Notes: generated by a model from the letters alone, not told the origin. A stretch of 64,000 nt of DNA from Elymus sibiricus (GCA_039707655.1 CM077671.1:305536509-305600508); one strand, 5' to 3'. Counted from the stretch's first letter, positions 11,549 to 21,992 are shown. A program made the numbers and translations.

Positions 11549-12088
11549 CTAACGCGCCTCCTCGAAGCGGCGGGACTCAGCGTAGATCTCCTCATTCCGC
11601 GCCATAGCTACAGTGTCTGCTGTGGCCACGGCGGCGGTGAGCCTCTTTGCGTCCTCGACCTGGCGCTCCTCCTCCTCATGTAGGAAGTTGATGTAGCGCG
11701 CTAGGCCACTGACGCAAAAGCCGAGCGGCTGTGCTTTGGCGGCGGCCTCCTCCCGCCTTCGGGCCGCGGTGGCGGAGCGGGTGATGGCCCCGGCGGCTGA
11801 CCATGGGGTGGCTGCCAAGGCGGACGCTGGTGTGGTGGTGGCCAAGGAGGCAGCTGGTGGGGTGGCTAAAACGGCGATAGGCGATGGGGTGGCGGCCACG
11901 GCTATCGCCGACAGCAACTTCCTTCGGGCAAATGTGGAGGAGCGTGTGGTGGGTGCCGTGTGCACAACCAACAAGGACGCCACATGCACTACACGCTTCC
12001 GGGTACTGCGCCGCCGACGTGATGCAGCCTCCCAGCTAGAGCTGCCCTCTGGCGGAGTGGCGGAGCGACGACGACGGACATGTGCCAT
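11549..12088 (-). CDS. Ala/Arg-rich protein of CACTA element 2
   Basis: I chose ATG 12088 (MAHVRRRRSATPPEG), giving 179 aa. The frame stays open upstream to 12214, but that part looks like promoter sequence. The N-terminal ~45 residues are Arg/Ser-rich and basic. The middle is Ala/Thr/Pro-rich low complexity. The C-terminus (ARYINFLHEEEERQVEDAKRL onward) is charged and probably helical, ending ESRRFEEAR. I do not recognise a family. It is divergent from the exonuclease gene across a 0.58-kb GC-rich gap. Confidence 0.45.
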   Translation of the reverse strand: MAHVRRRRSATPPEGSSSWEAASRRRRSTRKRVVHVASLLVVHTAPTTRSSTFARRKLLSAIAVAATPSPIAVLATPPAASLATTTPASALAATPWSAAGAITRSATAARRREEAAAKAQPLGFCVSGLARYINFLHEEEERQVEDAKRLTAAVATADTVAMARNEEIYAESRRFEEAR

Positions 12089-12669
12089 TGGCGATTGGGG
12101 GAGAAGCAAACTTGGGAAGCTAAGGGCAAGGAGAGGATGAATGCGATGTGGAGGTGCCGGCCGTGAGGGTTTATAAAGAAGGAGGCCAAGGCGAGCCGGG
12201 CGGGAAGCTTGCACGCGTTCTTATGCGGTTGCACGGGAATGGGAAGCCCAAAAGAAACGCTGCGCGCTCCCGAAGCATTGGGTGATTGGGGGATTTGAGC
12301 GAGCCGGGCGGGAAGCTTGTGCGGGAACCTGCGCGCTCCTGAAGCGTGCACTGGAATCCTCGGGACGGAGGTGGGAGAAATGACAAGTACACAAACGGTT
12401 AATAAAAAACATTTGCGTTTTACTACAAAGCAAACGGTCGTTTTGTACGCACCGTCGCGAATTAATCTACGCATGAGGCGGTTGATGCGGCCGCGGCACG
12501 CTGTGCTCGCGTCTGTGATCGCTCGCTCTGCAGGCGTCCACGCGCGAACGGTCACGTATGTTCGACGCACCATATGCATGCGGACGCGGTTGTGCCGCTC
12601 CCAACGCCACCATGCAGTTAAGCGCTGCAAAAACTGCCATGCGGACGTTCCGAAATTCCAGGCCGTCCG
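12089..12669. promoter_or_regulatory. Probable bidirectional promoter region between divergent transposon genes
   Basis: The GC-rich interval separates genes running left (start 12088) and right (first homology about 12770). It contains a duplicated block: GCGAGCCGGGCGGGAAGCTTG occurs near 12192 and 12299, each followed within 70-130 bp by TGCGCGCTCC(C/T)GAAGC. A further cluster of CACTA-type motifs (ACAAACGG, GCAAACGGTCG) sits at 12390-12450. Promoter function is inferred from layout only. Confidence 0.4.
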
Positions 12670-13458
12670 GTGCAATTTATTCCCACGGCCATTTACCTTC
12701 GTCTCTTCCACCTTCTGATCGCGCCACACAACACAAGAAGCACACCCACGATCTCTTCATCGCTTCAACCTTCCCGTGCGGATCCACTGGCGGCTGCCGA
12801 AGCCGAGCGGCAGTTCGCCAAAATTGTCAAAGTGGACACCCACATCAGGAAGACGGACCTGTCGGTGGTGTACACCAACGACCCGGTCGTGGTGGTGAAC
12901 TCCATCAACACGTTGGAGCAGCTGCTTGCTAAGGATGACAAGTACAAAGTGGTCGGCTTCGACCTCGAGTACACCGGCGGTCGTGCCGGGCATGATCAGA
13001 AGATTGTTGTCGCTCAGTTGTGTGTGCGCCATCACGTGCTCGTCTACCACTACTGCCTGGCCACAAGTCCTTGCGAGCATTTCGCCAGGTTTGTCAACAG
13101 CCCCGACTATAGGTTCATAACGGTGGACACCACGAACGATCTAAAGGTGCTCAAGACTACGGGCTTGTCCTGCCAGAAGCTTGTCAACATCCAAGGTCAG
13201 TACAGGGTCTGAGGCGGCGAGAAGAAGAGGCAGAAGGACTCCCTGGTTGACCTTGCCATGGTCATCATCGACCCCTACTACAAAGACATGAAGGCTGAGT
13301 GCCACAAGGACAAGTCTGCCTGGCACAAGGCCTGGGTGAATAAACTGGATGAAGAACACATCAAGTACGCGGCAAAGGACGCGTACACAAGCTACGAGAT
13401 GTACAGGAGGATCATTGACATGAGAAAGTGCCTCCTTCCTGCAGAAGGCGAGGGATAG
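12670..13458 (+). pseudogene. DEDDy-type 3'-5' exonuclease domain protein carried by CACTA element 2
   Basis: The frame has all parts of an RNase D/WRN-like exonuclease. Exo I is VVGFDLEYTGG (Asp and Glu), Exo II is TTNDLKVLK (Asp) and Exo III is IKYAAKDAYTSYEMY (Tyr and Asp). These enzymes remove nucleotides from 3' ends with two metal ions. A TGA at 13210-13212 breaks the frame between Exo II and Exo III, and the same frame continues to TAG 13456-13458. No in-frame ATG is visible; homology begins near AEAERQFAKIVKVD (~12790). The gene is followed by the right subterminal repeats, as in CACTA element 1, so it is element cargo. As read here it cannot make a full enzyme, although all catalytic residues are kept. 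Confidence 0.75.
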
Positions 13459-14205
13459 CCACAAGTAGAGCAGTGTCGGCAACCGTCGTCAGAAGAACAG
13501 TATGATTTGCTGATCGTCTACTTCTTGTAACTTTATATTTAGGAATGTACATGTGTTGTGTAGTCACTTATGTAACCGGATGTTCAAGTTGGTTATGCAA
13601 CATTAATGTAGGTGTTCTATAGATAGAGCATATAGATGTGCAAACAGAGCAAATCACATCTCATACAATTATTAGCAGCAACCGTCTGCCCACAACACAC
13701 ACAGGTTGTCAGGATGAATCGTTTGGGTTATTTTTGGTCTTCCCACACAATTCTGATGAATGAACTGTTTGCCGGGTACCCACAACACACACGGTTGTCA
13801 GGATGAATCGTTTGGGTTATTATTTGTCTTCCCAAACAATTCTGATGAATGAACTGTTTGCCGGGTATCACACACGCCTTCTTAGGCTATCTCGATTGTG
13901 TTCTGCTTGATCAGCGCAAACAGTTTGCCCGAGTGAACTATATGCCACACTACACACACGTATGTAGTTCGTTAACCGTTTTTGTTATGTTCCACAATCA
14001 CAAACAGTTCATAAGAACAAACTGTCTGCCGTAGATCGCACACGCAACTATTTTGTGAATCGTATTTGATGCATCCTCTATCGCGCACGGTTTTCGTAAT
14101 TGGCGGCGGAGCTTGAACTATACCGTTTGCGATTGATGGATCGCACACAGTTTCGTCGAAGGGTCTGTGATTGATGTGCCGTCTTTGGACCATCCTGCAG
14201 TAGTG
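13459..14205. repeat. Right subterminal repeats of CACTA element 2
   Basis: After the gene's 3' UTR, the array at 13680-14165 repeats ATGAATCGTTTGGGTTAT, GAACTGTTTGCCGGGTA and CACACAC motifs. Two units at about 13700 and 13790 are almost identical. The order of motifs and the terminal TCCTGCAGTAGTG match the end of element 1 at 958. No gene is supported. Confidence 0.75.
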
Positions 14206-14595
14206 TGGCCAATAGTAATTTGTCTACACACCGTATGCTATGTGTTCGAGAGAGAAGCCTCTAGTGAAAACTATGGCCCCCGGGTCTATTTAAATTATAT
14301 TGCTAAAACCTTGTGGCAATTTATTTACTTTCTTTTTATTTTACTTTTTATTTATTTATATATCACAATGAGAAGTAATCCTTGCAAGTAACGAGTTCAA
14401 AGGGCTTGATAACCCTCTTGCCCGCGTTGGGTGCAAGTGTTTGGTTTTGTGTGTGTAGGTATTGTCGACGTGAAGTTTTCATGATTCTCCTACTGGTTTG
14501 ATAACATTGGTTCTCACTAAGGGAAATATTTATTGCTACTATATTGTTGCACCCTTCCTCTTCAGGGAAAAGCCCAACGCAGCTAACACGTAGCA
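14206..14595 (+). mobile_element. Gypsy LTR, second part (R1)
   Basis: Sequence continues the LTR interrupted at 2600: TGGCCAATAGTAATTTGTC aligns with CAACAGTAATTTGTTC of the LTRs at 22510 and 28460. It includes ATGGCCCCCGGGTCTA and the CTTCCTCTTCAGGG block and ends ACACGTAGCA. Directly after it, TGGTGCTGTTGGCA (14602-14615) resembles a decayed tRNA-Asp-type primer site (TGGCGCCGTTGCC). Confidence 0.75.
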
Positions 14596-15942
14596 ATGTT
14601 GTGGTGCTGTTGGCACTCCATACGACCGCTCATACGAGCGCAGTCGTATGGAGGTCGTGTTTTGATCCGGTGCGCATGTTGGCTTGGCTCTCAACATGGA
14701 AGTTGCTCCATTTGACTTGATTTGCACTAATTCTCCTTGGTTTCCTTCCATATATTATCTTTCCCGCCAAACAATGAAAAAACATATTTTCTTCTCTTTT
14801 GGAGGACTTGCGTTAAAAATAATCGTGAAGTACTAAAGATCCAGTGAAAACCAAATGAGAATCACTAAAAAAAACATCACAAATTCTCGAGCCATCAACT
14901 CGCCCAAGGTTAAAACTTGCTCGTCCTCGAGAAAACGAGAAATCAAGGGAATGAAAGGGAGCTTGATTGAGTAGAAAGAAGTTATACCGACTCAAAAGAA
15001 TATGACATATCCATCTTCACCTATCATGCAATTTCATTCAAGAAAGTATTCGCATTTGATAAGCTGCACCTAAGGTCGTTGCCTAACCACGTGTAGTTCC
15101 CTACCACTAGTTATAATTTATCAAACCAAATTCTCCTTCTTAACCAAGTGTTTAGGCAAGTGAATACATTTCTTTCTTTAAGATGGATAATTCTTCTAGG
15201 CTCTTCATAAAACAAATGCATTAGGGGGTTTCGGAGACGAAAAGAGCAAAGAAAAGCATTTCATTAACACCCACAAGTACCTCCTAGTCATGGTTCTCAA
15301 ACACTTCTCGCAATCATTGTTATTTGGAACTTCAACTCTTACTGACGGAGTTATCCCAAAATTTACAATATGCAATGTGTTTCCGTCGTGACTTAATTTT
15401 GTTCACTATGGATCAAGAATGGCTGTCTTCTTCGAGCTCAGTGATCAGTGCTCTTATTACCACATACACACTTCTTTGGAGAAGGTCGATCAGTTACCAC
15501 ACAATTTTAAATTCCGTGACAGAGTTGCAGTTACAAGAATTATCTCAACATGTAGCAACGAGATGTAAAGCCAGCCATAAGGCGGAGCTAAACGGTTTTA
15601 GTATCACAAATAAATTTTGGCATCACCTCGATGACATTAAATCTTTATTCCTCAGAACAAATCTATCAATAGGTGCCATCGAGTCAATCAAATTTGTAAC
15701 TATAAAGTTGAAATGTTTGAATGCTCGTTCTCTTCAAAAATATGAGTCCCTAAGTTTTTCTTAGAATTTATTCTGTGAATAAAGATCATGCTTCACAACA
15801 AGGTTTAACTAGCAAAATATGAAGCTGGGAGTTATGACTAAATGACATTCAACTAACGAGGGGAACTAACTCAAGTGTAGCCAGTCAAATGAAAATTCTT
15901 TCTAAAATAATATCGCGAGACAAGGGATTATGCATATTTTAC
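14596..15942. mobile_element. Retrotransposon remnant (R2), 3' non-coding part, minus orientation
   Basis: Low-complexity AT-rich sequence with no convincing gene. At about 14920 the motif CTCGTCCTCGAGAAAACG resembles, in reverse, the CTCGAGGACGAG block found before polypurine tracts in Triticeae gypsy elements. With the pieces at 17725-18379 and 56461-56926 it probably forms one old element read leftward. A striking 38-nt hairpin at 14616-14653 is described in the findings. Confidence 0.45.
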
Positions 15943-17724
15943 TGTTGGAAAAATTCCCTAGAGGCAATAATAAAATGGTTATTATTATATTTCCTTGTTC
16001 ATGATAAATGTTTATTATCCATGCTAGAATTGTATTGATTGGAAACTCAAATACATGTGTGGGTACATAGACAACAATGTGTCCCTAGTAAGCCTCTGAT
16101 GGACTAGCTCGTTGATCAAAGATGGCTATGGTTTCCTAGTCATAGACATGAGTTGTCATTTGATAATGGGATCACATCATTAGGAGAATGATGTGATGGA
16201 CAAGACCCAAACTATGAACATAGCATATGATCGTGTCAGTTTATTGCTATTGTTTTCTGCATGTCAAGTATGCGTTCCTATGACCATGATATCATGTAAC
16301 TCACTGACACCGGAGGAGTACCTTGTGTGTATCAAACGTCACAACGTAACTGGGTGACTATAAAGATGCTCTACAGGTATCTCCGAGGGTGTCTGTTGAG
16401 TTGGCATGGATCAAGACTGTGATTTGTTACTCCGTGTGACGGAGAGGTATCTCACGGTCCACTCGGTAATACAACATCACAATGAGCCTTGCAAGAAAAG
16501 TGACTAAATTGTTTGCCACGGGATCTTGTATTACGAAACGAGTAAAGAGACTTGCCGGTAACGAGATTGAACTAGGTATGGAGATACCGACGATCGAATC
16601 TTGGGCAAGTAACATACCGATGAACAAAGGGAACAGCGTACAGGATTAACTGAATCCTTGACATAGAGGTTCAACCGATAAAGATCTTCGTAGAATATGT
16701 AGGAACCAATCTGGGCATCCAGGCCCCGCTATTGGTTATTGACCGTAGAGGTGTCTCGGTCATGTCTACATAGTTCTCGAACCCGCAGGGTCTGCACACT
16801 TAACGTTCGGTGACGTTCCGGTATTATTGAGTTATGTATGTTGGCGTATGAAGGTTGTTTGGAGTCCTGTATGAGATCCCAGAGGTCACGAGGAGCTCCG
16901 GAATGGTCCGGAGGTAAAGATTTATATATGGGAAGTCATATTTTGGCGACCGAAAAAGTTTCGGGTTTTTTCGGTATTGTACCGGGAAGCTTCTAGAAGG
17001 TTCCAGAAACTTCCGGAGGAGTTTGGAAGTCCACCAAGGGTTCCACCACGTCCCAAGGGTTTGCATGGGCTGAGGGGAGGCGCCCTGGACTTATTGGGCC
17101 ATGCGCACAAGTCCCTCAAGGCCCATGTGGCTTGGGAGAGGTGGAAAGTCCACATGTTTATGGAAAGGGAGGGAATTGGACTAGGAATCGAACTCCTCCC
17201 CCTTGGCTGCGCCCTAGGGCTTGGAGGGGCTGATCTCCAAGCCCCTCCACCTATATATAGAGGGGAGGGGGCGCCCCAAGAGCACACACGAAGCCCTTGG
17301 CGCCCCTCTCTCTCCCTAGATCGTTTTCTCCTCCGTTCGCGGTTTCGGTAGCGCTAGGCGTAGCCCTGCCGGGATAGCACCACCACCACCGCCACCACGC
17401 CATCGTGTTTCCGGAGAACTCATCTACCTCTCCGCTCTCCCTTGCTGGATCAAAGAGGCGGAGATCGTCATCGAGCTATACGTGTGTTGAACGCGGAGGT
17501 GCCGTCCGTTCGGCGCTAGATCGTGATTGGATCACGGGACGGCTTGCGATTTGGATCGCGAAGACGTTCGTTCGACTACATCAACCGCGTTTCTTAACGC
17601 TTCTCGCGTAGCAATCTACAAGGGTATGTGGATCCGATCTCCCCTCTCGTAGATGCTCATCTCCATGGATAGATCTTGTGTGTGCGTAGGAAAAATTTTG
17701 TTTCCCATGCAACGTTCCCCAACA
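15943..17724 (+). mobile_element. Solo LTR of Angela/BARE1/WIS-type Copia retrotransposon
   Basis: It begins TGTTGGAAAAATTCCCTAGA and continues with GGCAATAATAAAATGGTTATT and CATGATAAATGTTTATTATCC, the recognisable start of Angela/BARE1 LTRs. It ends CATGCAACGTTCCCCAACA, is 1,782 bp and has a TATATATA box at 17251-17259. Flanks are TTTAC (15938-15942) and GTTAC (17725-17729), a 5-bp TSD with one change. No internal region is present, so it is a product of LTR-LTR recombination. Confidence 0.92.
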
Positions 17725-18379
17725 GTTACACCTTCTCGCACTGGCTCACTTCCTTCCTCAATCAATTCTCCTCTTCATTTCCTTTATTTCCATCTTGCTA
17801 GCGTGTAACAAATCTGTGGTCTTGAAGAGACAAACACAAACAAAGAGAATTCCAACAAATCAAGAGCAAAGCTTGCCTACAATTTATTATGCAAAATGAA
17901 AATAAATATGCTAAACAAAAAAAAGATGAAAAATAAATATGTATGCATGGATAACTAGGGGATGATCTCCCCCAAGCTTTGGCTTTTGGCCTACTCTCTA
18001 GTCCATGCCTCGTCATTGTCGCCCCTCTCAGCAGTATGAGGCCACATCATATGAGATGGGCCACTAGAGGACGCTCCTTCTGCACCTGGGTGTGGCATAG
18101 GAAGGAGAAGAGGGACTACATATTCCCACTTAGCAGGTTAATGTTGTTGTTGGTATCATGGATGTCCATACGGATCCCTCCTACCTGCTATTGCAGTTCC
18201 TAGAACTTTACCATGGGCACATAGTCACCATTATTCCCATAGTTAACCTGGGGAGCACACTGGGGTACAATACCCCATGCATCCCAACCGTGACCATGCC
18301 CCTCAGCAGAGACATCACACTCGGGCGCTGGTTCGGTCTGAACATTATTCTCGAACCCGCCCGCATGCCTAAACCCATT
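17725..18379 (-). pseudogene. Gag-like ORF fragment and 3' region of retrotransposon remnant R2
   Basis: Reading leftward from 18379, a degenerate frame gives NGFRHAGGFENNVQTEPAPE and HGHGWDAWGIV, then a low-complexity tail. It ends near 17970 at AAGCTTGGGGGAGATCATCC, which resembles a polypurine-tract region. The same element continues on the far side of the 38-kb insertion at 56461. CCATT at 18375-18379 is the target duplication of that insertion. Confidence 0.5.
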
Positions 18380-19213
18380 TGTCGGGGTACGACGATCTAT
18401 GGGGCCGGCAAAGCCCCTTTCGTGGTTCGGCAAGGGAGGTCCCTTAGCGCAAAGAGCATCACCGGACACTGCACGCTCGAGGGTTTAGACAGGTTCGGGC
18501 TGCCGGAGCGTAATACCCTACGTCCTGTGTGGAGTGGTTTGATTCGAGTTCACAGTACATGAGCGTCGCATCTCGGCAAGGATGCTTCGGCAGCGTCGCT
18601 ACGCGTGTAAATGAACAGAGTGTCGACCCTTCTAAAGGTAGCCATGGATCTCCTTTTATAATCCATGGGGTTACCACAATGGCTAAAATGGTCTTTGCAC
18701 TTAGTAAACAATGTATATCTATCTGCCAAAACTGCTGGCAATTGCGGTAGTGGGAAATACCTAACTTTGACGGATTAGGACAGACGCATTAAATGCGTCG
18801 TGAGGTGGCACGCTGGCGATGTCTCCCGGCAATGATTGCCTCTCCTTATGTGTCGTTCGCCCAGCTACATCTTATTCCTTCGCCACGCCGCAGGACGGGT
18901 GTAGCTGTGCTGTAAACCTGGGAAGCGGCCATGCACCCCAACCAATCTCACCTACCCGCCTGCCCGCTCGACACCTAGCTGATGTAGACAATCAGCCTAG
19001 GGACATGGAGCGATGGCTTGATGGGCGGAGTCCTTGGCGGGTGCGCTATCGTCCGAGCCCCCCGGCAAGGAAGGCTTGCCGGCTCGCTCGAGCCCTTGTA
19101 CGAAGAGCTTGGCATCCAGATCCAGCCCGGCAGGGTCCTGCCGGTCCAGAGGCCGTGGTCGTCTGGTGCACAAGTCAGGGTACTAAGGGCCCCCATACTT
19201 TATTAAACTGACA
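18380..19213 (-). repeat. LTR of the outer gypsy (3' LTR), 834 bp
   Basis: It starts TGTCGGGGTACGACGATC and ends TTAAACTGACA. It aligns along its whole length with the split LTR at 53377-53833 plus 56073-56455 (840 bp). Confidence 0.9.
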
Positions 19214-19833
19214 TGAGCCCCGGTCCTGGACCACACTTGCATCCGTGACGTTGGTGGGCTAGGCCCAAAAACAGTGCACAGATACACGCGGCCGCAATTA
19301 CCTGCGGTTACATTGATTATCCCTCCCGCCCCTTCCTGCAATATGCATTGAATGCAAACTTTTGGGGAAGCGGGGCGAGAAGGCATTGAAAGGATAAGCC
19401 TGAAAAACCACGTCATGTCGGCCCGAAGGGGCGCATCTTGCATCGTGTATTTTCATACAAGGCTCGTTATTGGGGGGAGAGGGGCGACCGCTAAGCAGTG
19501 CGCCTGGCATCGGTCGGTCAGCCTTCGAGTTGTCCCGCGTTGTTTGGGTGTCCTGCCCCTTCCGCTCTGTCTCCCCCTCTTAATTGTATCCCGCGCGACG
19601 CGTGTCACGCGCGATGGCCAGCATTAGCTGAGAGAGGCGGTCGCCTACACCGGCTGTGTGTCAGTGCGTGCTCGCCCTTGGATGCGAAGAGACATCCCCC
19701 TCCTCTTCTCTGGCCCTATAAAGAGGGGGAGTTGTGAGGAAGCATTGCTCATTCGCGCCCTCCTGCTCTAGCCTCCCGACCGACGTCTTCTCTTCTCTTC
19801 TTTCGCCATCACCTCCAGCACGCCATTTCCGTC
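19214..19833. promoter_or_regulatory. Upstream region of antisense B3 gene, with TATA box
   Basis: CTATAAAG at 19716-19723 is a good TATA box about 110 bp before the ATG at 19834, followed by a pyrimidine-rich leader. The region lies between the outer gypsy's 3' LTR and the antisense gene. It is on the strand opposite to the element's own transcript. No other gene is supported. Confidence 0.55.
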
Positions 19834-20484
19834 ATGGCGACTGGTCGCGATCGTGCTCGTGGGTCCGGCGCCACGGCGAGGTGCGCCCCCCAGAGCCCAA
19901 TGCGGATTGTGGTTACGGTGGTGGGGGTTGGCTCCAGCTCCCGTGGAAGGACGGCGTCCACGGGCCGCGGAGGGGCGGCGTCCCGAGGCAATGGAGGGAT
20001 GGCTCCGCCTATCCGCGTCGGCCGTAGCGGCGCACCTCTCCCGCAGCCCCATGCGGGGATCCATACGGAGGAGGAGGAGGTGCAAGAGTTCGTCATGGCG
20101 ATCCCCCGGCGGCAGCGGAGCTGGCTCCGCCTCCCCGAGCTCTTCGCGCGGGCCATGGAGAGCAGCCGGTCTCGAGGCTTTTGGCTTCGGGCAGACGGCT
20201 GCTGCAACCGGCCTGCTTGGGTGGGTGTCGACCTCTCCGCCGGGAGCGCCATGTTCCTAACGCGGGGGTGGAAGTCGTTTGCCTACTCTCGCGGTCTGGG
20301 ACCCGGGCACCTTCTCCACTTCAAGTTCGACGGCTCCGCCACCCTCTTCGTGAAGATCTTCGGGGTGTCCAGCGTCTGCTTGGAGTGCTCTGCGGAGAGC
20401 TCGAGCGGCAGCGACTACGACTCCTCCAGCGACAGCGATGACGACGGCAGCACCTTCGGCATCAAGCAGGAGGATTCCGACTAG
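19834..20484 (+). CDS. B3 DNA-binding domain protein, antisense gene inside outer gypsy 3' region
   Basis: An intact single-exon 216-aa frame starts at ATG 19834. The first ~85 residues are Gly/Arg/Ser-rich and probably disordered. A B3 domain follows: FVMAIPRRQRSWLRLPELF, then FWLRADGCC, WVGVDLSAGSAMFLTRGW, FAYSRGLGPGHLLHFKFDG and TLFVKIFGV. The C-terminus is an acidic Ser/Asp tract (DYDSSSDSDDDG). B3 domains bind DNA in plant regulators. The gene has its own TATA box and runs opposite to gag-pol, between integrase and the 3' LTR. It is open while the surrounding pol is broken. It is probably a captured plant gene; whether it is expressed is unknown. Confidence 0.75.
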   Translation: MATGRDRARGSGATARCAPQSPMRIVVTVVGVGSSSRGRTASTGRGGAASRGNGGMAPPIRVGRSGAPLPQPHAGIHTEEEEVQEFVMAIPRRQRSWLRLPELFARAMESSRSRGFWLRADGCCNRPAWVGVDLSAGSAMFLTRGWKSFAYSRGLGPGHLLHFKFDGSATLFVKIFGVSSVCLECSAESSSGSDYDSSSDSDDDGSTFGIKQEDSD

Positions 20485-21249
20485 GTGCGTATGGCATCGT
20501 AGCTAGGGTTTAGAGATGCGGGAACGAGGCTACATCCGCGAGACCTCGTTTCCGGATAAATCGCTACATCATAATGGCAGATCTCCTTTTGCTTTTAGAT
20601 CGTACCCAACGTAACCCTGCGAGGAAATGAAGAAAATACTAGGTATCTTTAAAATATTAAAGCTTCGTCATGTGTCTACGAAAGTCCATTTCTCTTTACG
20701 CAACAAAACTGCGCTTGTGTGATTTCCTGACTCTTGACGCTTGTCGGCGTGTACAGTTTTACCGTGGGCGCTTCTAAGGACGAAATCCTGAGCACCCTTC
20801 TGGTAATGTAACTCTCGGCAAGGCCGTCCCGTCGTTCTCGCGTGGCTAATTAAGATGTTGGGCATGCTTCCAACACTCAAGAACGCAACGATTTCGACAA
20901 GGGCCCTTAGTGTGCAGGTTTTCTCACACAAGCGCCAACTTGCCGGAGGGAAATGTTCGAGAATTTCAAAAAAATTCCGCGACTTAGCTTCTTTTTGTTG
21001 CATTTCTTTGCCGCAAGGCGACCATTCTTAAACACATCTGCAGGTGTTCGTACTGCCTCTCTACCTCCGGGAAGACCTGCACGCGGGAGCCCCTCTTCTC
21101 CTTTTTGAGAAAAAGAAAGAAGAGAATATAAAAGAGGCTAGGAACCTAGGTGGTTCACTAGTTGCCTTATGCAATTGAAAAATGTTCACAACATCTCACC
21201 TAAGATACACAAGATAAATATGTACTTTGACAGAGAGTTGAAGAACACT
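20485..21249. other. Non-coding part of outer gypsy 3' region
   Basis: The region follows the antisense B3 gene and precedes the end of integrase. It contains a 3'-UTR-like segment and AT-rich sequence at 20570-20660. I see no supported gene. Confidence 0.45.
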
Positions 21250-21992
21250 TAGCTTTATTGACTACGCTCAGGGTCATCGCCTGGCTTTGTACAAAGGATT
21301 ACACGCCTCGGGGGCAAACTTGTACAAAAGGGGCTGCCGGGCGGCCCGGCAACCGCGCCTCACGGGTAGAACTTGCAAAGATGCTCAATATTCCACGAGT
21401 TCTGCACCGGGGTGCCATCTTCAGTCTCCAGGCAGACTGCGCCAGGCCTGGTGACTCGTACTACCCGGTAAGGGCCTTCCCACTTTGGCGTCAACTTTTT
21501 TGATCCCTCGCGGACTGAATCCGTCGAAGAACAAGATCGCCTACCTCAATGCTCCTGGCGTGCACCCTGCAGCTATGATAGCGGCGTAGGAATTGCTAGT
21601 ACCTTGCGGCATGCAGCGCGGCCTGGAGACGATATTCCTCGAGGAGCATAACGTCATCTTGCCGCATGTGCTCTTGCTGGTCCTCGTCAAAGGCCTGCAT
21701 CTCGGTGACCCGTATGTGAGTTCTAGGGGAGAACTGCTTCTGCGCCATAAACTAGGGAGAAGGGTGTCTCGCCGGTGGCTCGATTTGGTGTCGCCCTGAT
21801 TGACCAAAGAACCGCCGAGAGCTCATCAATCCAGCGCCTTCCGTGCTTGTGCAGCTTGTTCAAAGTTCTCATCTTGAGGCCCCGCAGCACTTTGGCATTT
21901 GCCCTTTCTACTTGCTCGTTGCTCCTTGGGTGAGCGACCGATGCGAAGCATATCTTGGTGCTGATGTCTTGGCAATATTGCATGAAGCTGCT
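21250..21992 (-). pseudogene. Integrase C-terminal half of outer gypsy
   Basis: Reading leftward from 21983: MQYCQDISTKICFASVAHP, then RSNEQVERANAKVL with the last Glu of the D-D-E triad, then NRATGETPFSLVYGAEAVLP. A frameshift near 21720 moves to ELTYGSPR and the C-terminal basic region, and then GDLVLRRI near 21540. Stops and frame changes continue to about 21260. The part before this codon is at 28902, across the gypsy insertion at 21993-28901. Confidence 0.8.

Larger units (their letters stand above)
2601..14205. mobile_element. Complete gene-carrying CACTA transposon (element 2)
   Basis: The ends are CACTAGTGCAG (2601-2611) and, on the other strand, CACTACTGCAG (14205-14195), an 11-bp terminal inverted repeat with one mismatch. 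The 3-bp target duplication TGG flanks it (2598-2600 and 14206-14208), and removing the element restores a continuous gypsy LTR. It is 11,605 bp long. Inside are, from the left: subterminal repeats; three minus-strand genes (B3-like, SIM-tailed, Ala-rich); a ~515-bp tandem array; a Copia-like LTR; a minus-strand Ala/Arg-rich gene; and a plus-strand exonuclease pseudogene before the right subterminal array. No TNP2-like transposase is recognisable, so it is probably non-autonomous. Confidence 0.9.

Noticed and set aside
12317..12932. Several overlapping plus-strand frames upstream of and within the exonuclease
   Set aside because: They conflict with the frame carrying the exonuclease motifs or lie in the GC-rich promoter gap, with no recognisable content.
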